From Breviolum minutum Mf 1.05b.01 (Eukaryota > Sar > Dinophyceae > Suessiales > Symbiodiniaceae): 64,000 nt of DNA. A program made the translations under genes and the position numbers. Position 1 is the stretch's first letter, and each line of letters starts with the position of its first letter. Positions 1 through 11,639 of this stretch are shown piece after piece. The notes under the pieces were generated by a model. That model was not told the DNA's origin. It ran no database searches and worked only from the letters and a program-made list of their open reading frames with translations. Location of the stretch: NCBI GenBank assembly GCA_000507305.1, contig DF239424.1:124001-188000 (forward strand), read 5' to 3'.

Positions 1-184
1 AAAGGATGGTTTGGAAAAGGTGGTTCCTTTTAAATATGGCCATCTTTCGTATCTATGTTAGATTTCTCGGTGGTACAGGTTTGTTTTAACATGATTTCTT
101 TACGTTCTACCACGGTAAATCATATGTTGGAGCATCTCTTTGGGAGGTTTCCCTTGCAAGCGCATCGAACCAGCAAATCTAAGG

Positions 185-300
185 TACGCACCCTGGAAAA
201 TTGACGGCTGGAACCTTAAAAAATCACCCAATTGAAATCCGGAAAATCATCTGAACCAAACCATCATTTTTGGGTATCCATGTTGATTCTCCAGGGTGTT
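185..300 (+). mobile_element. Family D introner-like element
   Basis: TACGCACCCTGGAAAATTGA plus CGGCTGGAACC to GATTCTCCAGGGTGT; preceded by AAGG, giving AAG/GTACGC. Confidence 0.75.
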
Positions 301-453
301 TTTCAGGATTCCCTAGTACCAATTGTCATGGGAATCTGAAGGCTACCCCACCGCCATATTAATTTTTTGGGGGTACATATTTTTGAGGACTTTGGCCAAA
401 CGTCTTTCATGGTTCGATGTGGCAATTCCCACTAGGCACTCAAACACAGCAAA

Positions 454-529
454 GACCGTTCGATGTGCCACCAATGGTGGCTGCCAGCGCCGTCCGCCGC
501 GATGGCCGCCGTGGCGTCCAAAAGGGACA
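454..529 (+). CDS. Possible GC-rich exon
   Basis: A CpG-rich block CCGCCGCGATGGCCGCCG interrupts AT-rich sequence and ends AAAAGGGACAG before GTGTGACC, a GT donor. Frame is ambiguous (APSAAMAAVASKRDR is one reading). Confidence 0.3.
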
Positions 530-858
530 GGTGTGACCCTTGAGTTGTGGGACGTCAGATGCTGTGTTCATGTGAGCAATGATCAAAACTTCGATTCTAC
601 CCATTTATTTCGGATTTCTTCATTATAAGGATCTATAAACCAACTCAGTGAAATGGAATGTAATAAGTTGTTTTTTTGAGGCTCATGTATTTGAAGAGTC
701 TAAATTTCAAACATGCCTTGTGGTTGTTGAAAAGGAATGAGTTCATACTGCCTGTGTACAGATGTCATTTTTGTATCATCTGAGGGATGAGTTACATCCT
801 TATTAACCATCGAAACAAACCCAGGCGCTAGCAGCTTTTTCATGTTGCTCAATATGGC

Positions 859-1014
859 TACTTGGAGGATCATCCCATTTAGTAAACGACTTAATAACCA
901 TGGTTAGTATGTAAGTCCCCTAAATAGAATCGTTCCCCTTCCTAATGGCCTTTCCATGGCTTACAAACCGGGATTGCTAGCCCGCTTGCAAGTCCTGGGA
1001 TGGCTGTCCAAGTA
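859..1014 (+). mobile_element. Family C introner-like element
   Basis: TACTTGGAGGATCATCCCAT to GGGATGGCTGTCCAAGTA; core GTTCCCCTTCCTAATGGCC. Confidence 0.7.
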
Positions 1015-1966
1015 TACCTCCAACAAATATTGCGCTCTCGAAATCCCATCACGAGCAGCAATTCAGCTGACTTTTTTGGGGGGTTGCTGTATCGCCCTTT
1101 GGTCTTTTTTGTTGCGCTGCACAACATGTTTTTTTTGTTTGCAAACTTATTAAGAACTCCTTTTTGGAGTTTGGAGGGATTAACCCTACAGTTTCTCCTT
1201 GGTAGTTTCTTGAGATTAACGTTTGCTGTGTGTTTTGGAGCATTTTGGTGGGTCATTAAGAGCCATGCGGCTGTTTGCTACTGGTTCCTGTATGAGTGCT
1301 TTAGCAGCAGCCTAGTGAAAACCGTTTCAGAATAAACTGCATAAAATGTTCACACCCTCGCTTTCCCCTTTAACTTCAGAACTTCAAATTCCACCCGAGA
1401 AAAATAATATCACTCCGTTGGGGTGTTCTCTAACGGAACATGGAGAAGAGGTTTGAGAAAACCAAAGGGAGTTAAGAACGCCAAGAACGTAAAACCTCTG
1501 GGTGGAGTTGTCTAAACTCCGAGAAGGGATTAATAAAAAAAAATCATGCAAAACCTCGGTTTTCAAATATTTCTTCTTTTCACCCCGATCCTTGGTTTTC
1601 ACCACCCCTACGCAAGGGGATAATTACCCTGCGTGGTTTCAAACATTTTTTGGGGGGAATTTTTCACCCCCGATCCTTGTGGGGGTTTCCATGATCCAAA
1701 AAAAAAACAAGCAGAAAGGCGATGTCCAAAGCCAAGCTTGGGAACAGGTGCCGGTGCCAACCACGGACAGGGTGATTTTTTGTTGTTTTTTTGGGGGAAG
1801 ATTGTGGGGTTGTGGGGGGTAAGTTGTTGGTCAAAGAAAACATGGTGGGTGTTTTTTTCTTTGGCTACAAAAAGGTTGGGGGTTGATGATTTTGTTTGGT
1901 GATGCCCAAGTTGTAGATGGTGAGGCAAGTGCTGCAGAAATCAATCAAAGCATAGATTGGTGATGA

Positions 1967-2084
1967 TACTGTTGATGTAAAGAATCCGGCGGTCACCAGT
2001 TGATATGGTAGTTTATCCTATCAGTTACAAGGTTGAGGGCACCATCCCAGGTGGTTGTTGGGGATTTCTGAACTATCAACGGTA
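1967..2084 (+). mobile_element. Family A introner-like element
   Basis: Ends TACTGTTGATG and CTATCAACGGTA, with the family core (CACCAGTTGA, TTTATCC, CCCAGGTGGT). Confidence 0.75.
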
Positions 2085-2157
2085 CCATATTTCTTGGCGG
2101 TTCGGGTTTACCTAGGAGAGCGGGGATAACCCAAGTTATTGGAGCTTGGATAAAGCC

Positions 2158-2275
2158 CCCGGCACTCAGGATGCAATCGTGGCAAAACGAAGGTTAAGGC
2201 TGGGATCCCCGAACTTAAGAAATGTCATGTCATCTTGGTGGTGACGAGCCAGCATCCTGGGTGAGGGGTGAACCC
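2158..2275 (+). repeat. Family I dispersed inverted repeat
   Basis: CAGGATGCAATCGTGGCAAA to TGGTGGTGACGAGCCAGCAT (CCTGGG); matches 43665-43787. Confidence 0.7.
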
Positions 2276-3097
2276 AATTGAAGGCTTATAAATCATGAAT
2301 GATTTTCAAATTTGGGGGGTGCATTGGGTTGAAATTACCTGTTTACTCAACATTGATCCTATCGAAGAAGTTCAAGAGAGTTGTAAAGCAGACCCCACAA
2401 AAGTGGGTAAAATGGAGGTTTCATCTATATTTCTCAGGTTGTTTTTTTCCCATGAGGCTTGATGAACCATAAGGTTCAACAAAGCATGGGTAGACTATTG
2501 GCACTATCGATCCATCGGGTTTTTTGTTGGGCCTAAACGATCCTTTTAAAACGCCACGGCTTTGATTCGCAGGTACCATACCTTGGGATCTGCATCTTTG
2601 GGCGAGATGAGGTGGGATTTTGGCTGGCAAAAGGGGTAGTTAGGTGGTGGTTTTAAGAATTGTTGAATCTTTGCTCCTGATTATTGGGGAAATGATCCAA
2701 GTTTTTGATAATGATTTTTAAGAGGCTATGCAAGGATTATTTCCCCACAATCTTGTAAGGAATGGGAATCATCCACATTCGCATTGTTCATACCTTTAAC
2801 ACGAGGTGAATGGTCAGATATATCAAACAGCGTTTATGGACATTGCTTACAGGCAGCCAGATTTTTTTTGCGACAACGGCTTCTGCTGAAATGTTCAATT
2901 GGGTTGGTTCAACCACCAACTACCTTGAAAACCAGTTGCTGTTCATTTCCATCAACTGGAAACCCCTAAAACCAGCAATCCAGTTGCCTAAAAAAATGGG
3001 ACTCTCCTATGTTTTTCAGGTAGTTATGAGTTTTCCAGTGATTTTCCAACACCTTTCCCCCACTTCATCACTGGTTTCAGCAACACCTTCACCCCAG

Positions 3098-3211
3098 GGA
3101 TTCCTCCGCCCTGTCGCGACGTTTGGTGACGTCACCGAGAAATCGACACCGGAGCCGCTGGCGGAGCCGTTTAAGGGCGCGGCTGGCGGCGGATGGATAC
3201 CTCTTTTTGAG
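3098..3211 (+). CDS. Unidentified exon (FGDVTEKSTPEPLAEPFKG)
   Basis: Thirty-eight codons between ACCCCAG and GTGCCC, phase 0 at both ends, clearly more GC-rich than flanks. Reads GFLRPVATFGDVTEKSTPEP then LAEPFKGAAGGGWIPLFE. Could be a 5' exon of the dioxygenase gene. The opposite strand is also open (basic frame) but lacks such clean splice sites. Confidence 0.55.
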
Positions 3212-3320
3212 GTGCCCCTGTTGACTTTTTGCGTTTGAAAACCTCCATAACTGACTGGAAAACGGAACCGGATTGAAGATGCAATATCCTATTGAAAATG
3301 GTGGATATTCTGTTGCCAAC

Positions 3321-3442
3321 TACTGTTGATGCTTCAGAAATCCGGCGGTCACCAGTTGAGAAATTGGCCGTTTATCCCATTATTTATAAGTTACAAGGTC
3401 TTATACATCCCAGGTGGTGCGGATTTCTTACATTAAGAGTAT
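3321..3442 (+). mobile_element. Family A element, 3' arm decayed
   Basis: Starts TACTGTTGATGCTTCAGAAA; core intact, 3' arm eroded to CATTAAGAGTA. Confidence 0.7.
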
Positions 3443-4492
3443 GTTGTTGACCAAAGTGTGGAGACCCAGTTGATAGGTAGTAGTACCTTTGGAAAAGATT
3501 CTAGCATGGTAGTTACTCACTAAATGCGAAAATATGGTAATGATACTACTTAGATGCGTTTTCTGTGGTTGTTCAAGAAAACAACATCATTATGAATCAC
3601 CATTTCATATGACGATTGTTTTGGTTTGAATATGGTTGGAAGATGATCCCCTGAAAAATGCTTAGGAGATGATCCTTTTCTTTTGGGGACCGACCTGTTT
3701 TCATGGGCTTTTGGTGTGAGTTTCAGGGATATTTGGCTGGTGGGAAACGTGATGTACAAATGAACCAAACGGTCACTCGGAAGAACCTGGATGGTGGTTT
3801 CTAACATACATGTGTTATTATTAGTTTCCCTGAAAATTCATTGGGGAAATGATTCCCAAGTTGAAGAGGATATTGTTCAAATGGGTGGCAAAATTCACCA
3901 ACTAGTTGTGTTTATCGTTTGGTATAACAATAATGTAAGAATTGATGATGAATATACAAATATATATATATATATATGTATTTATATATTTACATGAAAA
4001 AGAACAAAACAGGTTGGATCCTTTTTTTGCGAGAGCAAGCGGTAGAATGTTTCCCAAGGCAAGAGATATTGAGAAAATCAAACCCGCAAATCTGTGGTGA
4101 TTTTGGTTCAATGAATTGTCCTAAAAATGCCTACCCCTCTGTTGAACAAACATAGCAATTAGCAATGAAGATTCATCGTTTTTCAATAGGCAATACATCT
4201 ACGAATTCTGAAGTTTCCGTTGACATATTGGTTTACCAGACGGTATACTGTATTGGTGTCAGAAAAATGACTTCCTGTTTTTGATTGGTTTGGTGATGCT
4301 TTCAATGTTTTTGTTGAATTGTTGTCCCTCTTCCCCAAAAGAATTAGTGGGGGAAAGAATGATGATCCAAAACTTTGACATGTTTTTTCAGTTCAACCTG
4401 AGTGAGCGACAAAAAATACCACCCAGTTATGTGTATGTTTTCGTGGTAAGAATGGTGCCCTAACCCTCGGTGCAAACTGGTCTTCGCCTTCC

Positions 4493-4640
4493 TACTTGGA
4501 GGATCATCCCATTTCGTAAATGATTTGTAATCGTGGTGATCGTAAAGGCCCTAACTGGGGTTGTTCCCCTTCCAAATGGCCTAAATGGCTTATAAATGAT
4601 GGTTACTAACCACTTACTAACTGGGATGATCCTCAAACTA
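4493..4640 (+). mobile_element. Family C element
   Basis: TACTTGGAGGATCATCCCAT to ACTGGGATGATCCTCAAACT; core TGTTCCCCTTCCAAATGGCC. Confidence 0.85.
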
Positions 4641-5507
4641 TCTCCTTTCCTAAGGGGCCTTTTGCCAGCCGATGCTGTACAAGCAGCCCAGCAGTCACTA
4701 TTGAGCCAGATGTAACTTGCTTGCCAATGTCGAAACATAGGTTGTGTCGTTGGTGGTAACGGAAGAATTTTAAAAATACATGGATGGAAAGGAAATATAC
4801 TGATACATCATACATCTTGGATGAAATTGATTGAAAGTGTATGTGCACATGTGATAGTCTTTTATGGTTGCATTATATATATATATATATATATAGGGTA
4901 CATATGTACATAGATATAGATGATATATTTGTATATACACATTGTTTTTTATTCCCATGCCGGGATCCATAGAATTTGGTAGATTTACCAACATTTGGTT
5001 GATTTTGTATGTTTTTGTGTAGGGTGAATATATACCAGCTCCCTTGGATGCTATGGGATTTTTTAAACGAACAACTAAAAAACAGAGCGTTTGAAGGTGT
5101 ACCTTTTTGGATCTTTGGTTGGAATGTTGGCCTTGGTTTGAGTGGTTGACCTTGAAAAAATAGAGGTGACCATTGGGGGCTCCACCCTTTTTGTTAAGGC
5201 TTCAAACACCACCAAAAGAAGGCGAATATCGGGGTTCCTATTTCAATACAAATACCTGCATTTTGGGTGTGGCGAATCCGCTTCGGATGCAACGGAGGAC
5301 CTTATGAAGGTTTAGCTCTAAACCTGAAAAAAGGATCCTCTGACAAAGCCACAACCAACCTGTATCGATATGAAGGTTTTTCATGATCAATGGAGTTATT
5401 TTCGACGGTGATGTTGGTTTTTAACTGACTCTACGATGGTAAATCACCATTAAAAATCTACCGTTTCAGGGGAATGCGTTGTACTTTTAAGCAAGCCTTC
5501 TTGAATC

Positions 5508-5568
5508 TTTACCTGGGGAAATGATCCAATTTGACTCATATTCTTCTTCGGGTGGTTCGACCACTACT
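5508..5568 (+). mobile_element. Family F half-element, first of two near each other
   Basis: GGGGAAATGATCCAATTTGA then CGGGTGGTTCGACCACTACT. A second half with the same sequence lies at about 5737-5790, flanking the family E copy at 5575. Confidence 0.7.
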
Positions 5569-5574
5569 AAGAGA

Positions 5575-5686
5575 TACACTCCCTGAAACTAGCAGTTCGC
5601 TCCTGAAAATAGGCCTTCTCAAAAGGAATTTTCATCTTCCAACCATTGATTTTCAGGGGCTTTTGCTGTTACTTTCAGGGAGGGTA
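5575..5686 (+). mobile_element. Family E introner-like element
   Basis: TACACTCCCTGAAACTAGCA (GTTCGC) to GTTACTTTCAGGGAGGGTA. Confidence 0.85.
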
Positions 5687-5849
5687 AACCAATGTCGAAA
5701 TCCATGAAAGTAATCTAAGATACTTGCCAGGTATGGAAATGATCCAATTTGACTCATATTTTTTGGGTGGTTCAACCACTACCAACAGATAAACCAATGC
5801 AGAAATGTGTTTGTCATCACAAAATCCCTTCGCACCGGCCTTGGGCAGG

Positions 5850-5892
5850 CAAACCTTAGGTTTGGCGGAGAATTCCAGCGGCAAGGACGGGG
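5850..5892 (+). CDS. Possible small exon
   Basis: Between TTGGGCAG and a G-run near 5890 there is a short GC-richer open stretch with two possible frames (QTLGLAENSSGKDGGG or ANLRFGGEFQRQGRG). Weak. Confidence 0.25.
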
Positions 5893-6014
5893 GTGGAAAC
5901 GTTTGAAAACGTGAATGAAATCCAGTGGTCACGACGTGCTATATACATTTATATTACATTTATATATGTATATTTATATATATATATATATATATTGAGA
6001 CAAAAATTCTATGG

Positions 6015-6119
6015 TACTGTTGATGGTTCAGAAATCCTGCACCAGTTGATATGTAGTTTATCCCATTATTTACAGAATGTTTATACATTGGTGGTGCAGG
6101 ATTTCTGAACCATCAACAG
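6015..6119 (+). mobile_element. Family A element, intact arms
   Basis: Arms TACTGTTGATGGTTCAGAAA and TTTCTGAACCATCAACAG. Preceded by G, making GTAC. Confidence 0.85.
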
Positions 6120-6465
6120 AAGAAGTTGAGAAATCCAAACCTATAGGATCCTACGAATTTACCATCAAAAATCATCATCCATTTACAAGATCATTCATTT
6201 GCTTGTCTTGGAGACTGCCCAGGCCCTGGTTTTACTATCCGGAACATAAAAATATCAACCTTCATGGAACCCACTGTGAACCAGTGGCAATGGGCAGGAC
6301 CCAAGTGGGCATGAAATAACACCATGATACCCAGTTACATTTGGGGATATTTTTGTTCACAAGCTATGAATTTTCGAGACTCCAGAAGCTTCATCAACTA
6401 GGATTACTGACATGTTTCATGTCATGATCGTCCTATCTATTTTCTGAGTTTCAGGAAAATTTTGG

Positions 6466-6577
6466 TACACCCCTGAAAATTGAAATGGAACCTAAAAATC
6501 ACCCAATTGAAATCCGGAAAATCATCTTCCATCCACCTCCTTTTTTGGGGTTCCAGCCGTTAATTTTCTAAGGTGTA
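6466..6577 (+). mobile_element. Family D element
   Basis: TACACCCCTGAAAATTGAAA to AATTTTCTAAGGTGTA. Core AATCACCCAATTGAAATCCG is shared exactly with the 185 copy. Confidence 0.85.
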
Positions 6578-7571
6578 GGTAGAAACTACTATTTTGCGGT
6601 AGTTGATCTGTAGACAACACTATCTAACCATTTGGGATGTATCCGGGGAGTTTGAGGTCAATGGCTAGTATCTAGGGTGACTGCTACCAACCACAAATCA
6701 TTCCGAAATTTTTAAGCCACTTCCAAAGCCCAAAAGAAGTACTTCAGAATGATTCTGATTTTATTGATCCCTACAAAAATTGAATTGTGTTCCGCCTCAT
6801 TCTGAAGTACTTCTGGCGCTCATTTGGGTATTCATCCTCATTTTTTTCCCGCCTCATTTTGGCGCTCACTTAATTGGACCTTGTTGTGACTATGACACCA
6901 GGCAGCGCCCAACAATCTCCCTGGCTCACCATCTTTGGGATCATCAGAAGTACTAGCAGTACTAAATCATCCTGTCAGGGATCCTCAGTGTGGGGCTGAA
7001 GAAATCCTGCTGAGGTGGGAAGCCCCCGGGTATACAGGGATCATGCACTTGCTCATAATGGGGCGGGGGCATCAAATAATGCTGAAATCTATGGGCTGAA
7101 TTTTGAGGGATTTGCCTTTACAATCGTCCATGAAGTTTGGGTTTGGTGTACCCTCAATATTCAAATTTCAATTTTGTTGGATCCCTCCAGCATTTTGGTC
7201 AGCATATGTTGTTTCAGGATCCCATCCACCTAAACCTTTGCACCGAGGAGGAAGAGGGAAGGTAAAAGCAAAGACCCAAGGTAAAGGAATCTCAGGACGA
7301 AAGCCCCAAGATTGAAAGACGCCCCAGGTAGTATCTCATGATGACAGCAAAATCTCTATCTCTTCAATCACAATGAAAAAAAAAACTGAAATTTAACGAA
7401 TTGATACCAGGACATGACGCCATCATGGTGCCCTTTGCAGGACCAACCACCTCACTAAAGGGCAGCACCTCTCCCACACCATAATCAAGCCACCCCAGTG
7501 CAGCACTGGGACATTGCAGAGAAGAGCTTTGTTGCAACTTCGACTGGTGGAGCGCCTGTGGGAAAATCTGG

Positions 7572-8039
7572 ATGGGCCAGAAGATCAGATACCAAGCTGC
7601 CAGTGAAGCATGCTGTTTCTCATCTTGTAACGCAGGTGTCCCCTGGCCATTCCGATTGGTCGCAGATGTCGGAAAGAAGCTATGCAAGCGGATCGTCGAG
7701 AGGGTTGGCAGTAGAAGCTTTACTGCCAGCCTGGTGATTCTGTGGCAATCGCTCTGTGGCGTTATAAGGCTAAAGAGAGAGGTTGATGCATGGGACCAGC
7801 AGCGATGCCTAGCACTGATTCCCTACCCTGAGGAAGTTTCTGACTTTCGAGGGTTCCGACCGGTCTCAGCCTTGCTCCAAGAGTCTGCAGGCTTAAGGTT
7901 CCAAGTTGGACTGCTGCATGATCTCTTGAATGATCTGCAGCCTCGTCTTTTGAAGCCGGAGATACATGTTCTAAAGAACCGATCATTTTGTTGCTGCCTA
8001 TCAGTGATATTTCAGGGGTGCGCACTTGTAAATTCATAA
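7572..8039 (+). CDS. Unidentified 155-codon open frame
   Basis: A contiguous frame with coding-like composition (e.g. LLHDLLNDLQPRLLKPEIHV, PYPEEVSDFRGFRPVSALLQ), lacking introns and recognisable inverted repeats over about 600 bp. The opposite strand is open too over much of the same stretch (7364-7687 and 7762-8088), so strand is uncertain. May be the decayed body of a larger mobile element or a retrocopy. No family recognised. Confidence 0.3.
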   Translation: MGQKIRYQAASEACCFSSCNAGVPWPFRLVADVGKKLCKRIVERVGSRSFTASLVILWQSLCGVIRLKREVDAWDQQRCLALIPYPEEVSDFRGFRPVSALLQESAGLRFQVGLLHDLLNDLQPRLLKPEIHVLKNRSFCCCLSVIFQGCALVNS

Positions 8040-8426
8040 TTTTTGGCCCTTTTTGGTTCCAGCTTCGTTTCTCCACGGGAGAAATCAAGCACAGAAAACA
8101 TTTGGGGTGTGTGGACGCACGTCAGAACAAGGGAGTTTTTTGCGTACAACCTGACAAATTCCGAGCCCTGGGGGAACAAAGTGAATCAGAATGAATTCCC
8201 CTTTTTTTGGGATGTCATAAAACTGGTCAAATTAGAGCGACCTCACGCGACCAAAAGCCCCCCAAATGTAGCTGAGGAAGGGAAATCCCCCCCTATTTCT
8301 GGGATGAAATCTAGGTTGGTGAAATATATTACAGATGAAGCAAGCTAGGAACATAAACACTCTCGAAACTCTATATCATTCCGTTTTTTTAAAGTATGTT
8401 TTGCTTCCCCCTGTTCTCAAACCGGA

Positions 8427-8533
8427 TACACCCCGGAAGATTCACATAGAACCTGAAAATGATGCTTTGGAAGATGATTTGCCTTTTCCAGGGGTGTATT
8501 CTCAGGTTCCAGCCGTTAATCTTCCAGGGTGTA
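8427..8533 (+). mobile_element. Family D element before the dioxygenase HxD exon
   Basis: TACACCCCGGAAGATTCACA to GTTAATCTTCCAGGGTGTA; preceded by GGA (possible GA donor), and exon acceptor lies 25 nt beyond. Confidence 0.8.
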
Positions 8534-8557
8534 CCCTTTCATCCAAAAACTCCCCAG

Positions 8558-8676
8558 GCCTTGTTTCGTTTCCTGGACCTCTTCTTCGGTGAGATGACCT
8601 CGGTGGTTTTTGATGCCAACCTGAGGGCCGTTCGGCCTGGGCAAAGGACCGGCTTTCATACTGACTCGGCGCCCTG
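8558..8676 (+). CDS. Phytanoyl-CoA-dioxygenase-like exon with HxD iron motif
   Basis: After the acceptor TCCCCAG the frame reads ALFRFLDLFFGEMTSVVFDA and continues LRAVRPGQRTGFHTDSAPW. The RPGQxTGFHTDSxxW segment matches the HxD iron-binding loop of PhyH-type 2-oxoglutarate/Fe(II) dioxygenases, where His and Asp bind iron. The donor GTGAAATC splits the Trp codon. A family D element fills the intron just upstream. The substrate cannot be inferred; the family hydroxylates diverse small molecules. Continues in exons at 15.7 and 16.1 kb; exons between were not confidently found. Confidence 0.65.
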
Positions 8677-8724
8677 GTGAAATCAGTGGCTAGTCAACTC
8701 CAATTTTTCCCCAGAAACAAAGGT

Positions 8725-8829
8725 TACGCCCCAGTAATCTAACATAGCAATGGGAAATCCACCATTTGAAGATGTATCTTCTATTAGACATGGTGGTTTC
8801 CCATTGCTATGTTAGTTTACCAGAGGGTA
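8725..8829 (+). mobile_element. Family B introner-like element
   Basis: Arms TTACGCCCCAGTAATCTAAC plus ATAGCAATGG, and CCATTGCTATGTTAGTTTAC plus CAGAGGGTA. Follows G, giving GTTACG. Confidence 0.85.
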
Positions 8830-8893
8830 GGTTATATAAGAGATGACATTTCCTACCCCATTTTTTGGGGGGATGAAATACTAAGTTTTACAC

Positions 8894-9003
8894 CCGGTGG
8901 TGGCAACTTCAAATGTGTGTTATTTTCACCCTGATCCCATGGGGAAATGATCCAATTTGACGATCAATTTTTTCAAAGGGGTTTGGTTCAACCACCAACT
9001 AGT
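8894..9003 (+). mobile_element. Family F introner-like element
   Basis: Starts CCCGGTGGTGGCAACTTCAA; core GGGGAAATGATCCAATTTGA; ends GGTTCAACCACCAACTAG. Confidence 0.8.
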
Positions 9004-9617
9004 AAGGGTTTAACAAGGCCTTATGAAGGGGAAACCAATGGTTCATAAACCCTGAATGAAGCCGGCTATTTCTGGGGGGGGGGGGTAGTAGGTTGAGTTG
9101 CCATGATTCTGATCTTGTTTGGGATGATGGTTGTGGGAATCGAAGGGGCCCGGTGAGTTCCTTAATCCTCCAGTCCTAAGATTTTGGAAATGAATATGTG
9201 GTACAAATTGATGTTTTCCAAAAACTGCACCCATATGTTTCATGTTTTTATCCCTCATGGCTATTCCCTTTTCAAACCATGTCTTATTTTCGTGTTTTTT
9301 TCTGGGAACCAAAAATCCCTACGGTAGAAGTGGAAGTTTTGGATATTTGAGGTTTACATGGGCAAGTTGAACGATGAAACACTGCCACCGGTCACTTGGC
9401 GAAAAAAAACATGTTCTTACGATACAAATGGAACCCGTTGGCAAAGTGGTGAATCATGACTGGGGTTTCAAAAAAAAAAGAGACCCTGTTCTAACAATGT
9501 AGCAACGCAAAAAATCCACTATGTTTCATGGTATTTATCTTCGAAGGCTTTATATATTAGTTTACTGGAGGGTAGACAGTTTGTTTTTGTGGAATAAACC
9601 TATCACTCCTTTCAAAA

Positions 9618-9720
9618 TACACTCCGGCAATCTAAGATAGCAATGAAAAATGGACACTTTGAAGATGCATTTCCTATCAAAAATGGGGATATGCCATTGC
9701 TATGTTAGTTTACCAGAGGG
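9618..9720 (+). mobile_element. Family B element
   Basis: TACACTCCGGCAATCTAAGA to TATGTTAGTTTACCAGAGGG, inner arm TAGCAATG/CATTGCTA. Confidence 0.85.
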
Positions 9721-10161
9721 CAACCTGATGAACCCAAAAAAACGTCCCAATTTTGGATGGTCAAAACTTCCAACCCCAGCCGTCGTTCCTTTTCAAAAAG
9801 CATCGCAGGTTCCTTCGGGCAAGAAAATCTGGTGTTGAATGTTCAGCCCTGTAAACAAGGAAAACATCCTGCTGTCAAAAGAAAAAGGTTACCATTTTGT
9901 TGTTAGTGCAAAAGATGATTTCCGCGATTCAACTTTGTTTCTTACAGCAGCTTTACAAAACAAATTTATGGAAACAAGGCAGCCTTGCTACAGGAATCAT
10001 TAGGTTACCCAGGTTGGGGAAATTAAGCAACGCTAAAAGTACGTATGTATAGTAAATTTGGGATTTCCCCTTCAAAATGCATGCTTTGTCTGGGTTGGTG
10101 TCATATAAGGAAACCCCCCCTTGCTATGGTTTTTTGCCGGGTGGTAGTGAAACTCAGCTCA

Positions 10162-10258
10162 TACTTGGAGGATCATCCCATATCGTACGTAGTTAGCAAG
10201 CATGGTTAGTATTCGTCACCTAAGCATCAGGATGTTTTCCACTTCCAAATGGCCATTC
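10162..10258 (+). mobile_element. Family C element, 3' truncated
   Basis: TACTTGGAGGATCATCCCAT and core TTCCAAATGGCCATTCATGG, then a family H element begins. Confidence 0.7.
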
Positions 10259-10263
10259 ATGGC

Positions 10264-10389
10264 TCTGGGCAAATTATAACGACCAAACCGCCGAGGTCAC
10301 CGAAAAATGGTGGTGAAAAGTAAGGGAATCTGGCCCCCAAAAAATCCCCTGATCATTCAGGTTTAGGAATTATACGATCATTTGCCCAG
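10264..10389 (+). mobile_element. Family H inverted-repeat element
   Basis: CTGGGCAAATTATAACGACC to GGAATTATACGATCATTTGC (CCAG). Confidence 0.75.
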
Positions 10390-10790
10390 AATAATGGGAT
10401 TTTCAGCTTTCAATAATGGGAAATTCCCATTATTTCAGTGAAATATATTAGTCCATTTGGCCAGATAAATGGGAGGTGTGATCCTAACCTGCTTACTAAG
10501 TGAAAAACCCCCATGGCTCAACGAAACGTAGATCCTTTAAGATCAACTCCAAGAGGTCCGTTGAGCCCAAGGGCGCCGCACTTTTTGGTTGGGTTTCCTT
10601 AGTCGTTGGGGTGACTATGTTTTGGTTTTTTGTTAAGGAAAATATACCCCAAAACTGCATGTGTTTTGGGGTTTTTGTGACCAAATCTATGCATGTTCAT
10701 CAACTTGTCTTTGGTGAAAGTCATCAACAACATAAAGCATCCTTGAAAGGGTTTCTTTAAACCGTCGTAATCTTTGGCGCTTCAACATCT

Positions 10791-10922
10791 TTCACCCGCT
10801 GAGTTCACTAGCATGACTGGCTGGAAAATCACTTAATTTTTTTGATAGGATATATCTACATCTTCATTCAAATGATTGGGAGTTTCCAGCCAGTCATGTT
10901 AGTTTTTGGTGTCCGGGTGAAA
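10791..10922 (+). mobile_element. Inverted-repeat element with GACTGGCTGGAAA arms
   Basis: TTCACCCG and TAGCATGACTGGCTGGAAA on the left mirror TTTCCAGCCAGTCATGTTAG and CGGGTGAA on the right. The candidate exon at 10926 starts just after it. Confidence 0.75.
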
Positions 10923-10925
10923 CAG

Positions 10926-10959
10926 TTGGAACCCGGAGCCGCCATGATGGTTAACCTAA
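10926..10959 (+). CDS. Putative exon LEPGAAMMVNL, possibly of the dioxygenase gene
   Basis: Sits between an ACAG acceptor immediately after an inverted-repeat element (10791-10922) and a possible GA donor. The phrase resembles the LxPGDxVxF strand of PhyH-like proteins, but that region may already be supplied by the 15716 exon, so assignment is weak. Confidence 0.3.
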
Positions 10960-11006
10960 GATCAGTTTCATCTCCTTTGCAACAAAAGCAGGGTGAGGAT
11001 TCAGGT

Positions 11007-11130
11007 GGATGTTTCCGAAAGTGGTGGGTTTTCCCCCAAATCAGCCATTTTGATAGGGTGGTCCATTATTTTCACCCTCCATTTTGGGGTTCAGTACCCC
11101 TATTTTTGGAAACACCCATTTTAATGCCAT
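11007..11130 (+). repeat. Family O inverted repeat
   Basis: GGATGTTTCCGAAAGTGGTG to ATTTTTGGAAACACCCATTT; the 24083 copy has the reverse order. Confidence 0.7.
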
Positions 11131-11385
11131 TTTCGGAAGCATGTCATGCATTCGTTCTTTCGGATCGGGGAGTGCTCACGTGAGGTGGTGGCATGTTGGA
11201 TCCCTGTGACGCACATTGATTTGTCGTTGGGTGGCTTGGTACTCTGTCGCGGTTCCAACTCACACCCAGGCGTGGTTGGGTGATGGTGGTGGGTGAAGCA
11301 CCAAATGGCCCATGTTTTTGGGGAAAAAAAAGATTTGGGAGGGTGAGTTTAATTACCTTAACCTTTTTTGGGGGGGGAGTGGGAA

Positions 11386-11460
11386 CGGCCTCGTTTGTAC
11401 ACGCGGTCAGGGGCCTCATCTGTACACGCGGCCAAGGGCCTCGTCTGTACACGCGGAATG
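11386..11460 (+). repeat. Three tandem units of about 25 bp
   Basis: TCTGTACACGCGG followed by a variable AAGGGCCTC spacer occurs three times (starting near 11391, 11417, 11443). Adjacent to the satellite island. Confidence 0.8.
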
Positions 11461-11639
11461 GGTTTGCTGTATGTACCAGTTTGTTCTTACAGCTGTGTAT
11501 TTTGTGTGCTCCATGTGTGCAGGTTGTCTTGTACAGGTCTTTAGCAGTTGTATTGCGGGTTAAAAGTTATAGTAGTTGGTTCTGTAGTACATGGTAGTTC
11601 GTGTTGTTCTTGTTTGCGTTTCTTTGCGTGGCACGTCCA

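Noticed and set aside
3089-3319. Minus-strand basic frame over the 3.1-kb exon
   Set aside because: Shadow of a GC-rich exon; the plus strand has phase-0 splice sites on both sides.
3902-4111. Frames rich in Ile/Tyr across TA repeats (here and at 5.9, 19.6, 44.1 kb)
   Set aside because: Translation of microsatellites.
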